Part shown: one piece after another, positions 1 to 10,300 of the stretch | Layout: the number at the start of each line of letters is the position of its first letter | How positions within the stretch are numbered: the stretch's first letter is position 1 | Assembly (NCBI GenBank): GCA_028282385.1 | Contig: JANQIB010000090.1 | Span: 1 to 40,535 of the forward strand | Length of the DNA stretch: 40,535 nt | Source: Alphaproteobacteria bacterium | Lineage (GTDB): Bacteria > Pseudomonadota > Alphaproteobacteria > Micavibrionales > Micavibrionaceae | Direction of reading: 5' to 3' | Program-made: the position numbers and the translations under genes | Notes under the pieces: model-generated | Databases searched by the model: none | Seen by the model: the letters and a program-made list of their open reading frames with translations, nothing else | Told to the model about the DNA's origin: nothing

Positions 1-1
1 G

Positions 2-1498
2 GAACGCAACATAGCCGCCTACAGCGCGCTTCTGGAGCAGCTTCATTCCGCCATTGCCCTGTTTAGCGCGGATCAAAATCTGGAATTCTTCAATACCGCT
101 TATGCACAACTTTGGGGGTTAGAAGAAAGCTGGCTGAATAAAAAACCCAAACTTGGCGATATTCTGGAAAAACTACGGGAAAACCGTCGCCTGCCCGAAC
201 AGGCTGATTTTCGGGCGTATAAGCAGGACTGGCTGGACATGTTTACCCGCCTGATCGATCCGCATGAAGACATGCTCTATTTGCCCGATGATAGCGCGCT
301 GCGCATGCTGATCGTTCCACACCCGATGGGCGGGTTAATGATGACGTTTGAAGACGTGACCAGCCGTCTGAACCTTGAATCATCCTATAACACGCTGATT
401 GCCGTACAGCGGGAAACACTCGACAATCTTTCCGAAGGGGTTGCCGTGTATGGCGGTGATGGACGCCTGAAGCTGTGGAATCCGGCTTTTGCTGCGCTGT
501 GGGAACTGGCCCCGGAAGATATTGAAGGGGAGCCGCATATCTCTGATCTTGTGCATAAAATGCTGCAGCAAATTCCCGAAAATGGCCTTTCACAGGAAGA
601 GCTCATTGCCCACGGGCTGGACCGCTCTATTCAGGATGGGCGTATCCGCCGCAAAAACGGAAGCTTACTGGATTACACCAGTGTACCGCTCCCTGACGGC
701 GGGGTCCTGGTATCCTATTATGATATTACGGACAGTGTGCAGGTCGAAGAGGCGCTGCGTGAGAAAAACGCAGCGCTTGAAGCCGCCGAGCAGCTTAAAA
801 CCGACTTTCTGGCCAATGTCTCCTACCAGCTTCGCACGCCACTAAGTTCAATCATGGGCTTTGCCGAGATCCTCGATAATCAGTATTTCGGCGACCTCAA
901 CACGAAACAAACGGAATATACCAAAGGCATTCAGGAAGCCGGGGACCGGCTGGTCAGCCTGATTGACGATATTCTTGATCTGGCAACTTTCGAAGCCGGC
1001 TATATGGAACTGGCAAAAGAAGAGATTAATGTGCAGCAAATGCTGCAGGGGCTTTATGACCTGACACAGGACTGGGCCGGTAAACACGGCCTGTCAACAG
1101 AGCTCAAATGCCCTGAAAATATCGGCACGGTTCATGCTGACCCGAAACGGGTCAAACAGGCCCTTTTGAACCTTATCCGAAACGCCATTCATTATACGCC
1201 TCTAGGTGGCAAGGTCAGTGTTTCTGCCGCTAAGAACAAGGAAAAGAACTGCCTTGAAATCACGGTAAAAGATACAGGACCAGGTATTTCAGAAAAGGAT
1301 CAGACGCGTATTTTTGAACCGTTTGAGCGCGGTGCAGACCCAGCCAGTGAAGATCATCAGGAAGAAACCCCAAGAGAACGCGGGACCGGTCTGGGCCTAT
1401 CTATTGTGCACAATATTATGGCGCTTCACGGCGGAAATGTTGTTCTAAAAAGCAGTCCTGGAAAAGGTGCAACATTTACAATTTCCCTGCCTCTTTAA
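2..1498 (+). CDS. divL: DivL-like PAS-domain (pseudo)histidine kinase, 5' truncated by window edge
   Basis: The frame is open from the first bases, so only the C-terminal 498 residues are visible. Two PAS-like segments (about residues 5-90 and 138-250) are followed by a HisKA-type helix pair and a HATPase domain (about 340-498). The HATPase keeps the N-box (NLIRNA), the G1 motif (DTGPGI) and the G2 motif (GTGLGLSIV). The H-box reads NVSYQLRTPL, so Tyr (codon 824-826, visible residue 275) replaces the phospho-accepting His. This is the hallmark of DivL, which in Caulobacter acts with DivK and CckA to control CtrA phosphorylation. The neighbouring tsaE-murU-addBA-trxA block is also what I recall next to divL in alphaproteobacteria. 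By family knowledge it is a polar regulatory scaffold rather than an active His kinase. A generic kinase with a degenerate H-box is the alternative. Confidence 0.8.
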   Translation, partial: ERNIAAYSALLEQLHSAIALFSADQNLEFFNTAYAQLWGLEESWLNKKPKLGDILEKLRENRRLPEQADFRAYKQDWLDMFTRLIDPHEDMLYLPDDSALRMLIVPHPMGGLMMTFEDVTSRLNLESSYNTLIAVQRETLDNLSEGVAVYGGDGRLKLWNPAFAALWELAPEDIEGEPHISDLVHKMLQQIPENGLSQEELIAHGLDRSIQDGRIRRKNGSLLDYTSVPLPDGGVLVSYYDITDSVQVEEALREKNAALEAAEQLKTDFLANVSYQLRTPLSSIMGFAEILDNQYFGDLNTKQTEYTKGIQEAGDRLVSLIDDILDLATFEAGYMELAKEEINVQQMLQGLYDLTQDWAGKHGLSTELKCPENIGTVHADPKRVKQALLNLIRNAIHYTPLGGKVSVSAAKNKEKNCLEITVKDTGPGISEKDQTRIFEPFERGADPASEDHQEETPRERGTGLGLSIVHNIMALHGGNVVLKSSPGKGATFTISLPL

Positions 1499-1513
1499 AG
1501 CGCCGCAAAAAAT

Positions 1514-2032
1514 CTAATAGCATTCTGCATAGAATTTCAGGCCACCTTCTTCGCGCGGTTCAGAGCGGATTGTAATCACACGCCCGGCAATCTGGGTTTT
1601 ACAGCTAAAGAGCGGGAAAAGAGAGCGCAGCGTCAATTCCAGCCTCTGCCCGTCATAAAATGGCCCGTCCGAGCAGATATCGCGCTTTTCATCGTCTTCC
1701 AGCTTCAGCGTTGCGCGGTGGCGGGCGGCAATACCATCCCGCTCCCCGGCAATGTCCGTGCTGATTGTGCCGAAGATTTTATGGCCGCTTTCATTGGAAA
1801 TGATCCCGCAAAGCTGCCCATCCGTACGCGGGGGAACATTATCCGCGGCAGAAGGGGCGGATGTTCCGGGAGCGGCCTGTCCTGCGCTGCCAGGCGTCGT
1901 TTCGGCAGAGGATCCGCCGCCGCCAGGCAAAGCGGGCACAATCGGGGAAATTGGCTCATAACCAAGCTCCTGAGACCGTGCAGGACCACTCAGCACGATT
2001 AGCAGGCATATCAGGCATAAAATCGGTTTCAT
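1514..2032 (-). CDS. Secreted or periplasmic protein of unknown function with four cysteines
   Basis: The 172 residues open with a clear signal peptide (basic residue, hydrophobic core at about 4-16, probable cleavage after the ARS at 18-20). A flexible Gly/Ser/Pro/Ala-rich stretch (about 28-70) follows. The small C-terminal domain (about 72-172) carries Cys75, Cys120, Cys144 and Cys171, which could form two disulfides in the periplasm. No family is recognised. The gene starts 20 bp downstream of the ferredoxin-NADP reductase stop on the same strand, so the two are probably co-transcribed. It converges on divL with a 15-bp gap and no obvious terminator. No strong Shine-Dalgarno is visible before the ATG. 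The reading frame is convincing but no function can be assigned. Confidence 0.7.
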   Translation of the reverse strand: MKPILCLICLLIVLSGPARSQELGYEPISPIVPALPGGGGSSAETTPGSAGQAAPGTSAPSAADNVPPRTDGQLCGIISNESGHKIFGTISTDIAGERDGIAARHRATLKLEDDEKRDICSDGPFYDGQRLELTLRSLFPLFSCKTQIAGRVITIRSEPREEGGLKFYAECY

Positions 2033-2052
2033 TGGTTTTAAGATATCACGGT

Positions 2053-3099
2053 TTATCCCCGGCCCGGAAGACCCCCAGGAAGCCCTTTTGTCGTCGAATA
2101 TTCCATGTGCAGGGCTTTGTCCGGGTTTATCTGGCGGTAAATCGCATGGGCCGCCTGCGCGGCCTCGGCAAAACCCGTGAGGATCAGTTTAAGTTTATGC
2201 TCATAAGCGGCAATGTCGCCAATAGCGTATATTCCGGCAATATTGGTCTGTGACGTAGAAGATGTTGTTTTTACCGTCTGGCCGTCTATTTCCAGGTTCC
2301 ATTCCGCAATCGGACCCAAAGACGCGGCCAGTCCATAAAAAGGCAATAGATAGCGGGCGGGAATTATTTTTTCTGAACCGTCTTCAAACTGAACCTGAAC
2401 ACCGCTAAGAATACCATCCTGTCCCTCAAGACCCGCAAGCTGCGCAGGAACACAGAGGTCAATCTTCCCCTCAGCTGCCAGCTTTTCCATACGGGAAACA
2501 CTTTCAGGCGCGGCGCGGAATTTCGCCCGCCGGTGCATCAACGTCACCTTGGCTGCAATATCAGCCAGCGCCAGCGCCCAATCAACGGCGCTATCCCCGC
2601 CGCCGGCAATAACAATCTGTTGATCCTGGAACATGTCCTTATTACGGATCATGTAAAAGACCGAGTGATCTTCATAATCTTCAATGCCCTCCAGCGGCGG
2701 ACGGTTCGGGCCAAACGCCCCGGCGCCAGCGGCAATGATAATCGCCCTGGAATGAAAAGCTTCACCTTTATCAGATAAAAGTTGCCATTCGCCTGCTTTG
2801 CCGCCTATAGAAACTATCTTCTGACCGAGAATGTAAGAGGGTTTAAACGGGGCAGCCTGCTCGGCCAGCTTGTCAATCAACTCGCCGGCATTAATCTGCG
2901 GCCAGGCCGGAATATCATAGATCGGCTTTTCCGGATACAGCGCGCTGCATTGCCCGCCAATCCCGGACAGCGAATCGACAACCTGACAAGTCAGGCCCAG
3001 CATGCCGCATTCAAAAACGGCAAACAGGCCAACCGGCCCAGCGCCGATGATGGTCACATCCGCACTATGCGCACTATCCGGCCCGGTTTTTGAGCTCAT
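2053..3099 (-). CDS. Ferredoxin/flavodoxin--NADP+ reductase, thioredoxin-reductase-like type
   Basis: This is a 348-residue FAD/NAD(P) oxidoreductase. An N-terminal FAD-binding motif (IIGAGPVGLFAVFECG, about residues 16-31) is followed by GIGGQCSALYPEKPIYDIP, typical of the TrxR-like ferredoxin-NADP reductases. A second nucleotide-binding motif (IAGGGDSAVDWAL) binds NADPH. The redox CxxC of true thioredoxin reductase is missing, which favours ferredoxin reductase. It would move electrons between NADPH and ferredoxin or flavodoxin in the cytoplasm. I chose the ATG at 3099, not the longer frame to 3264, because an AAGGA Shine-Dalgarno precedes it and homology begins just after it. The longer frame would also overlap tsaE. 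The gene is divergent from tsaE across 95 bp. Confidence 0.88.
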   Translation of the reverse strand: MSSKTGPDSAHSADVTIIGAGPVGLFAVFECGMLGLTCQVVDSLSGIGGQCSALYPEKPIYDIPAWPQINAGELIDKLAEQAAPFKPSYILGQKIVSIGGKAGEWQLLSDKGEAFHSRAIIIAAGAGAFGPNRPPLEGIEDYEDHSVFYMIRNKDMFQDQQIVIAGGGDSAVDWALALADIAAKVTLMHRRAKFRAAPESVSRMEKLAAEGKIDLCVPAQLAGLEGQDGILSGVQVQFEDGSEKIIPARYLLPFYGLAASLGPIAEWNLEIDGQTVKTTSSTSQTNIAGIYAIGDIAAYEHKLKLILTGFAEAAQAAHAIYRQINPDKALHMEYSTTKGLPGGLPGRG

Positions 3100-3194
3100 G
3101 GTTTGGGGTCCTTTTCGTTCTTTCCGCTTCCTGATATGAGTCATGTGATATAAGAGAAATCCGCTTAAAGGAAGGCTTAAATAGGGCAGAATAC

Positions 3195-3626
3195 ATGAAA
3201 ACCATGCAAAGCACCGGAGAAGCCCAGACAATGGCGATTGCCGCCGATCTTGCCAGGCAAGCACAGCCGGGCGATATTTTCACGCTGACAGGCGATCTGG
3301 GCGCCGGGAAAAGCGTCTTCGCCCGCGGTTTTATCCGGGCACTGTGTGGTGACAACACAGATGTGCCGAGCCCGACTTTCACCCTCGTTCAAGCCTATGA
3401 CAGCCCGAAAGGGACGATTTATCATTTCGACCTGTACCGGCTGGAAGATCCGGAAGAGGTCCTGGCCCTGAACTGGGATGAGGCATTGGCAGAAGGGATT
3501 TGCCTGATTGAATGGCCTGATAAATCAGGGACACTGTTAAAGGGAAATATTCAACCGATTGAAATTAAATCAAAAACTGAAAATAACCGGGAAATTAAAA
3601 TAGGGGACATCATAAATGAGAAATGA
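3195..3626 (+). CDS. tsaE: tRNA threonylcarbamoyladenosine biosynthesis ATPase TsaE
   Basis: The 143 residues are close to the usual length of TsaE (YjeE). The Walker A motif GDLGAGKS lies at residues 33-40. It is followed by the family-typical VPSPTFTLVQAY (57-68), YHFDLYRL (76-83) and the conserved IEWPDK (105-110). TsaE is the small ATPase that works with TsaB and TsaD to make the t6A modification on ANN-decoding tRNAs. It begins the plus-strand operon tsaE-murU-addB-addA, and its last 11 bp overlap murU. The upstream region has the purine-rich stretches AAGGAAGG and AGGG before the ATG. The C-terminal 25 residues are Lys/Asn/Ile-rich and less conserved. Confidence 0.93.
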   Translation: MKTMQSTGEAQTMAIAADLARQAQPGDIFTLTGDLGAGKSVFARGFIRALCGDNTDVPSPTFTLVQAYDSPKGTIYHFDLYRLEDPEEVLALNWDEALAEGICLIEWPDKSGTLLKGNIQPIEIKSKTENNREIKIGDIINEK

Positions 3627-4329
3627 CTGGAGACCGGATAAAGCTTTTATCCTTGCTGCCGGCAAAGGCACGCGGATGAAGCCCCTGACAGATCAAAAGC
3701 CCAAACCGCTCATTGAATATCGCGGCCGGCCTATTCTCGATCATGCGCTTGAGAAACTTGATAAATTTGGTGTTCAGCAGGTTGTCATTAATCTCCATTA
3801 TTTAGGGGACATGATAAAAACACATCTGGAAGACCGGAAATCTCCGGAGATTATCTTTTCCGAAGAAGACGAATTGCTCGAAACCGGCGGTGGGATTAAA
3901 AAAGCCATCGGATATTTTAATGAGCCGTTTTTTGTCCTGAGCGGAGACGGACCGTGGGAAGATGCAGCCAGCGATAACACCGCTCTTACCGAGCTCGCCT
4001 CGTTTTGGGATGAAGACAAAATGGATATCCTCATGCTGCTTCAGCCTGTGGAAACAATGACCCTGACCGAAAGTACCGGGGATTATGACCTGGACGAACA
4101 GGGCCACGCAACGCGGCAAAAAGACAAAAACGGATCTTATATGTTTACAAGCATCCGCATTGTGTCCCCTAAAATTTTCGAAGATAGCCCGAATGGCGCC
4201 TTTTCCTTCCTGGAGCTGATGGACCGGGCGGAAGACCAGGGCAGACTTTACGGGATAAGACATAGCGGAGAGTGGCATCACCTCAGTACGCCTGAGGATG
4301 TCACCCGCGTTAATCAGTATTATAAATAG
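3616..4329 (+). CDS. murU: MurU-like sugar-1-phosphate nucleotidyltransferase (MurNAc-1-P uridylyltransferase)
   Basis: This is a 237-residue nucleotidyltransferase. Its signature LAAGKGTRMKPLTDQKPKPL (residues 13-32) binds the nucleotide. VINLHYLG and LETGGGI (about 56-94) are typical of MurU-type enzymes, and SGDGPWED carries the metal-binding Asp. MurU converts MurNAc-1-phosphate to UDP-MurNAc in the cell-wall recycling route that bypasses fosfomycin-sensitive synthesis. Its usual partner, the anomeric sugar kinase AmgK, is normally encoded immediately upstream. Here tsaE instead overlaps murU by 11 bp with no room for amgK. A GGGGA Shine-Dalgarno precedes the ATG. A related NDP-sugar pyrophosphorylase activity is possible. 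Confidence 0.8.
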   Translation: MRNDWRPDKAFILAAGKGTRMKPLTDQKPKPLIEYRGRPILDHALEKLDKFGVQQVVINLHYLGDMIKTHLEDRKSPEIIFSEEDELLETGGGIKKAIGYFNEPFFVLSGDGPWEDAASDNTALTELASFWDEDKMDILMLLQPVETMTLTESTGDYDLDEQGHATRQKDKNGSYMFTSIRIVSPKIFEDSPNGAFSFLELMDRAEDQGRLYGIRHSGEWHHLSTPEDVTRVNQYYK

Positions 4330-4348
4330 GGACGGGTTGTAAAAAACT

Positions 4349-7336
4349 GTGAGCAAGCAAGCAAAATCAATTTACACAATTCCTCCCGGCTATAATTTTG
4401 CTGCGCTTTTGGCCGGAGGTATCCTGGAGCGTTATGGCCACGCGCCGGAACAGCTCACAAACATCCATATCCTTTTGCCCTCCCGCCGGACATGCCGGAC
4501 GGTCCGGGAAGCTTTTTTAAGCCACTCAAACGGTGTCCCTTTATTGATTCCGCGCCTGCAACCCTTGGGAGATATAGATTCCGATGAGCTGTCCCTGTTC
4601 TTTGAACCGGCGTCTGACATTCCCCCGGCGATGACTGGCCTGCAACGCCATATCCTTTTATCAAAATTAATCGGCGCAGCTTATGACAGCTATCCCTTAC
4701 CGCAAAGACTGATGCTGGCAAAGGCGCTCGGACGCCTGATGGACCAGACTTATACGGAAGATCTTGATCTTCGGGATCTTCCGGGCCTTGTCGACCGGGA
4801 GAAATTCGCGGCCCACTGGCAGATCACTGTCGATTTTCTCAAAATCCTGAGCGAAGAATGGCCAAAGCTTTTAAGCAGCCATGGGCTGATTGACGCGGCC
4901 GACCGGCGTAACCGCCTGATTAAGGCGCAGGCCGAAAACTGGCGGGAAAACCCGCCGGACTTTCCCGTCATCGCAGCCGGAACGACCGGATCCATCCCGG
5001 CCGTGGCCGGGTTACTGGACATTATTTCCGGCCTCCCGCAAGGCGAAATCATCCTGCCCGGACTGGATCAGGACATGGACGACCAAAGCTGGGACGGGCT
5101 TGATGAAACCCATCCGCAGGCGATGCTGAGACAACTCCTAAATAAGCTGAACGTACAGCGTCAGGGCGTACGTCTCTGGCCAAATTGTACTGAAATTGTA
5201 CCAGTTTCAGGAAGCGAGCGCGCCGGTCTTATCAGTGAAATAATGCGCCCGGCGGAAAGCGTTTCCGCATGGACGGTGCTTGGTCAAGACGAACACAGCA
5301 AGGGCGCCTATAAAACAGCGCTGAAAGATGTTTGCCTGTATGAATGCGCCAATGCCGGGCAGGAAGCACAGGTCATTGCCACCGCCTTGCGTGAAACTCT
5401 TGAAAAAGAGGGACAGACAGCTGCTCTGATTACCCCGGACCGGAATCTCGCCCGGCGCGTTGCCGCCAAATGCAAACGCTGGGGGATCGAGATTGATGAT
5501 TCCGGCGGCCAGAGCCTGATCCGCAGCCGGCGCGGCAGTTTTCTCATGCTCTGCCTGCAGGCCGCTCTGTCTGGACTCAAACCGGCCAGCCTGCTTGGCG
5601 TTTTAAAACATGAAATGTGCCTGCCCGGAAAATTCGAAAGCCGCAATGAATGGCTGGAAGAGGTTCATAAGCTGGATCTGGCCTTGCGCGGCCCCGCGCC
5701 GCATCCGGGACTGAACGCTTTACAGGAGTATTGCAAAAGACGCGCGCAGGGAGACTATCCCCTGCCAAGTCCGTCCCAGCAATTTTTTGAGGTTCTGGAA
5801 GAGGTCTTTGCGCCCCTTCTGGCACTGACCGAAGCAGACACACCTGCTTCTTTTGAAGATTTCCTGCAGGCCCATCTCCAGGCTTGTGAGCTATTGAGCC
5901 CGCCAGCGCGGCTCTGGAGCGGGGAAGACGGCGAAGAAGCTTCCCTGTTTTTTCAAAGCCTACAGGAACAGGCCAGCGCGCTTGGCCGCGTCAGTCCGGA
6001 CGCGTATGAAGAAAGCCTGCATCTTTTTATGCAGGGCATTTCCGTGCGCCCGCGATACGGCACACATCCGCGCCTGATGATCTTGGGCCAGCTCGAAGCC
6101 CGCCTGCTGCAAACAGACCGGGTGATTCTGTCCGGCCTTAATGACGGGACATGGCCTGAAACCCCTCAGCCCGATCCGTGGATGTCCCGGCCAATGCGAA
6201 AAGCGTTCGGCCTGCCCCCGGCAGAGCGGTCTACCGGCCTTGCTGCACATGATTTTGTGCAGGGCTTCATGGGCAGGAATGTCATCCTGACCCGCTCTTT
6301 ACGCGAAGGCAGCACCTTAACCGTCCCCAGCCGCTGGCTCCAGCGGCTTGATGCGGTTTTACAGGCCGCCGGACTGCCTGAAGATCTAATCCGCAAAAAC
6401 GGACCGCATCTGGACTGGGTCCGGCAGGCAGATCGCAGCAAAGATGTAAAACCGGCGCCGCAACCGAAAGTTGACGTGCCGGTGAAAGCGCGGCCAACGC
6501 CACTTTCCGTGACCAGTATCGACACATGGCTGCGCGATCCTTATGCACTTTATGCCAGAAAAATTCTTGGCTTAAAAAAACTCGATCCCCCGGAACAAAA
6601 AGCCGATTACGCCCTGAAAGGCTCTTTGCTGCATGAGATTCTGCATGAGTTGATGCTGTCTCATCAAAAACAGCCAATGGAAGAAGAACAGCTCAGCAGA
6701 GCATTTATGAAGCTTGCTGAAGAGCGTTTAAAACAGCAGGGTGCAGATCCCGCCCTGCTCTATTTCTGGCGGCCAAGACTGCGCGGGATCGCAAGCTGGT
6801 TTGCAGCTCATCAAGTCAAATGGGAAAGTGACTGGCGCCTAAACGCATTTGAAACGCAGGGGCAATGCGAGATCGACGGACCTGTCCGGTTCACCTTAAA
6901 AGCGCGCGCCGACCGGATCGACGCCGAAAAAGACGGAACCGGCGCAGCGATCATCGATTACAAATCCGCCGGGAGTTACAAGGCCAAAGAGATGGTCACC
7001 GGCGCGGCACCGCAACTGCCGCTGGAAGGATATATTTTAAAGCAGGGCGGATTTGAAAAAGCCGGAAAAACCCCGGCGCTGCTCTCCTATCTTGTTTTAA
7101 GCGGCGGAGAGGAACCTGGGAAAACCATTAATATTGACGGGCAGCAACTTGAACAAGCGATAGAAAACGCGCATACCGGGCTTCAAAATTTACTGCAGCA
7201 TTTTTATGGGGAAGCGCCTGCGCCTTACATCGCGCTGCCGGATCCTGCCCGCGCGCCGCGTTATAACGATTATCTGCATCTGGCGCGCGCCGCAGAATGG
7301 TCAAGTCCGGGCGACCCCGGTCAGGAGACTGCATGA
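4349..7336 (+). CDS. addB: Double-strand break repair protein AddB
   Basis: This 995-residue subunit of the AddAB helicase-nuclease, the alphaproteobacterial counterpart of RecBCD, processes DNA double-strand ends for RecA. The N-terminus has the family-typical ILLPSRRTCRTVREAF (about 40-55). The middle resembles an inactivated UvrD-like helicase, with the late motif VILSGLNDGTWPE near residue 595. The C-terminal PD-(D/E)XK nuclease is visible as LHEILHEL (about 760), RADRID and IIDYKSA (about 850-875). The start is GTG at 4349. It is the first possible start, because an in-frame TAA lies at 4340-4342. The Shine-Dalgarno is weak. The stop overlaps the addA start as ATGA. Confidence 0.93.
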   Translation: MSKQAKSIYTIPPGYNFAALLAGGILERYGHAPEQLTNIHILLPSRRTCRTVREAFLSHSNGVPLLIPRLQPLGDIDSDELSLFFEPASDIPPAMTGLQRHILLSKLIGAAYDSYPLPQRLMLAKALGRLMDQTYTEDLDLRDLPGLVDREKFAAHWQITVDFLKILSEEWPKLLSSHGLIDAADRRNRLIKAQAENWRENPPDFPVIAAGTTGSIPAVAGLLDIISGLPQGEIILPGLDQDMDDQSWDGLDETHPQAMLRQLLNKLNVQRQGVRLWPNCTEIVPVSGSERAGLISEIMRPAESVSAWTVLGQDEHSKGAYKTALKDVCLYECANAGQEAQVIATALRETLEKEGQTAALITPDRNLARRVAAKCKRWGIEIDDSGGQSLIRSRRGSFLMLCLQAALSGLKPASLLGVLKHEMCLPGKFESRNEWLEEVHKLDLALRGPAPHPGLNALQEYCKRRAQGDYPLPSPSQQFFEVLEEVFAPLLALTEADTPASFEDFLQAHLQACELLSPPARLWSGEDGEEASLFFQSLQEQASALGRVSPDAYEESLHLFMQGISVRPRYGTHPRLMILGQLEARLLQTDRVILSGLNDGTWPETPQPDPWMSRPMRKAFGLPPAERSTGLAAHDFVQGFMGRNVILTRSLREGSTLTVPSRWLQRLDAVLQAAGLPEDLIRKNGPHLDWVRQADRSKDVKPAPQPKVDVPVKARPTPLSVTSIDTWLRDPYALYARKILGLKKLDPPEQKADYALKGSLLHEILHELMLSHQKQPMEEEQLSRAFMKLAEERLKQQGADPALLYFWRPRLRGIASWFAAHQVKWESDWRLNAFETQGQCEIDGPVRFTLKARADRIDAEKDGTGAAIIDYKSAGSYKAKEMVTGAAPQLPLEGYILKQGGFEKAGKTPALLSYLVLSGGEEPGKTINIDGQQLEQAIENAHTGLQNLLQHFYGEAPAPYIALPDPARAPRYNDYLHLARAAEWSSPGDPGQETA

Positions 7337-10300
7337 CCCACGCCGCGCAACTTCAAACCAACATCCCATCTGATAAGGCAAATGAGCTTCAGCTTCTGGC
7401 CTCTACGCCGGAGGTGAATGTCTGGGTGGCAGCTTCCGCGGGAACCGGAAAAACGACCGTTCTAACCAGCCGGATTTTGCGCCTGCTTTTACCTGGAAAA
7501 GACAAACCGGCCTGCCCGCCGGATAAAATTCTCGCGCTCACTTTTACAAAGGCCGGGGCAAATGAAATGGCGCTGCGGCTGAATAAAATCGTCCGTGCAT
7601 GGGCCGTTATGGAAGAAGGAGAGCTGCATCAGGAACTGCACACTCTTTTAGGGCGAGATCCGGATGAGGCGCAGCTTGAACAGGCCCGTACCCTTTTTGC
7701 ACAAATCGTCGATTTGCCAGGCGGCATGAAGATCATGACCATCCATAGTTTTTGCAGTTCGGTGCTCGCGCGTTTTCCGTTGGAGGCAGGTCTGACTCCC
7801 GGCTTTCAGGCCTTTGAGGATAATCAATCCCGCCAGCTTCAGGAGCGCGCTTTATATGCCTGTCTTGAAGAAGCCGCCAAGAACACGGGCAGTCCCGAAG
7901 GCGCGGCCATGCTCTCTCTCGCCCGGCTCTATAATGAAGACCAGATCCGCGCCGCCGTCACAAATATTATCAGTGAACGCCGTAACTTTCGTGATTTACT
8001 GGAACGGCATTTCTCCATTGGCGGATATTATACTGCGCTGTGTCAGGAATTCGGCATTCAGGATGGCATAACAAAAGAAGAGATGATCGCGGAAGGCTTT
8101 AAGTCTTGCGCTTTTGATGAAGACGCTCTACGCCGCGCAGCAAAAGCTTTATTGCAAGGAACAGAAAAAACGGATCAGCCAAACGGACAGGCCTTAATCT
8201 CTTTTCTGGATGCAGCCCCAAAAGAGCGCATCAGGGATTTTAAAATTTATAAACGCCTGTTCCTGACAGCCGGAGATGAGCCTTTAAAGAATCCTATCAC
8301 CAAAAAGGCCGGAGAGAAATTTCCGGACGAGCGCAGCATTTTGGAAACAGAAGCGCAGCGAATTTACGAGCTTGTGCAAGATTGTAAAAAAGCTATGTAT
8401 GCCGAAAATACGCGCGATCTTTTCCTGCTCGCGGCGCGGACACTGGATATTTATACGGATTTAAAAGCGCAGCAAAACGCTCTTGATTTTGACGATTTAA
8501 TTTTAAAAACGCTTGATCTTGCCTCAGGGCGTAGCATGAAGATGAGCCAGCAGGAGGCCAGCGACTGGGTGATGTATAAGCTCGATCAGGGGCTCGATCA
8601 TATCCTTGTTGATGAAGCGCAGGACACAAACCCGGAACAATGGGAAATTATCCGCAGCCTCGCCGATGAATTCTTTAGCGGCCAGTCTGCGCGGGATGAA
8701 GACACTGAACGCACGATTTTTGTTGTCGGTGATTCCAAGCAATCAATTTTCAGTTTCCAGCGCGCCGCACCGGAAAAATTTATTGCAATGGAGGACTGGT
8801 TTGCAGACAAGATTAAAAATGCCGGAAAACGCTTCGAACCTGTCCCGATTACGATTTCTTTCCGCTCGGTGCCTGCTATCCTGCAAGCCGTTGACAGTGT
8901 CTTTGCCCAGCCTCATGTGCAAAAAGGCCTTGGTCGGCAGGTTTTAAATCATACGCCGTTTGAAAAGCGCGCAAAGGAGAAAGGGCTTGTCGAACTCTGG
9001 CCGCTCTTTACGCATAAAGATAGCAAAGAAGATCATGATGAATGGGCCGCGCCGGTCAACGTAATTGAATCCTACGATCCCGCAACGCGGCTGGCCGGTT
9101 ATATCGCTGCGCAAATCCAGAGCTGGGTCGACAGTAAAGATATCCTCCCGAAAACAGGCAGGCCCGTTCAACCGGGCGATATTTTGATTTTGATGCGTAC
9201 GCGCAAATCCGGCGGCCTGATTGAAAAACTTGTGCGCGCCCTCAAACTGGCCGGCATTCCGGTCAGCGGCGTCGACCGGATGATGTTAAAAGAACAGCTC
9301 GCTGTGCAGGATCTTTTAAGCGCTGCGCGTTTTGCGCTGCAGCCCGGAGATGATTTATCTTTGGCTGAGTTTTTAAAATCTCCTTTTATCGGCTGGGACG
9401 ATCAGCGGCTTTTTGATCATGCGTTTGAACGTACATCCGGCCTTTACCACTCTATCCGCACAAAACCGGGCAATGAAGAAATCACCGCCTATCTGGATGA
9501 GCTTATCAGGCTCGGTGAAAATAGCGCGCCGTTTGATTTTTTCAGCTTTCTTCTCAATCAGCCCTGCCCGGCAGATCCGGTGAGCGGCCAGCATGCTGTT
9601 TCAGGCCGGCTGGGTGAAGAGGCTTTTGACCCGCTGGATGAGTTTTTAAATGCCGCCTTAGATTATGAACAACATCACCCGCCCAGCCTTCAAAAGTTTT
9701 TGCAGACACAGGAACAGGAAAACAGCGAAATTAAACGTGATCTGGAAGAAGAAGGCGGCGCAGTGCGGATTATGACTGTTCACGCCTCAAAAGGTCTACA
9801 AGCACCGATCGTCATTCTGCCAGATACAATACGTTACCCGAATTCGCGCCGGAGCGATTCCGTGTTATGGCCGGAACGCAGCGGCGCGCCTTTCCCGGTT
9901 TTTACCGGCAGTAAAAAAACCGCGCCGATGATGGCCCATGGCTGGATGGACAGTGCAAATGACCTGCAGGATGAGGAATATCGCCGCCTGATGTATGTCG
10001 CGATGACGCGCGCGCAGGACCGGCTTTATATTGGCGGTTTTACCGGTAAAAAACCGCCCATGCAGGAAAGCTGGTATCACTATATCGAGAGCGGCCTGAG
10101 CACTCTTGAGACGGTTGAACGCTTTGCTTTTGATGTCTTTGAGGACGAACAAGCGGAAGGACTAAGACTCCAAAATCCGGGGCAGGACAAGCCTGCTGTA
10201 AAACCTGAAGAAATAAAAACACAAAAAGAGATTGTTCTTCCGGGCTGGATCGATAAGCCTGCGCCGGGAGAACCGGATCCGCCAAGACCTCTGATCCCTT

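Noticed and set aside
2053..3264. Longer ferredoxin-NADP reductase starting at 3264
   Set aside because: The extra 55 residues do not fit the family, would overlap tsaE and lack a Shine-Dalgarno. The ATG at 3099 has both homology and AAGGA support.
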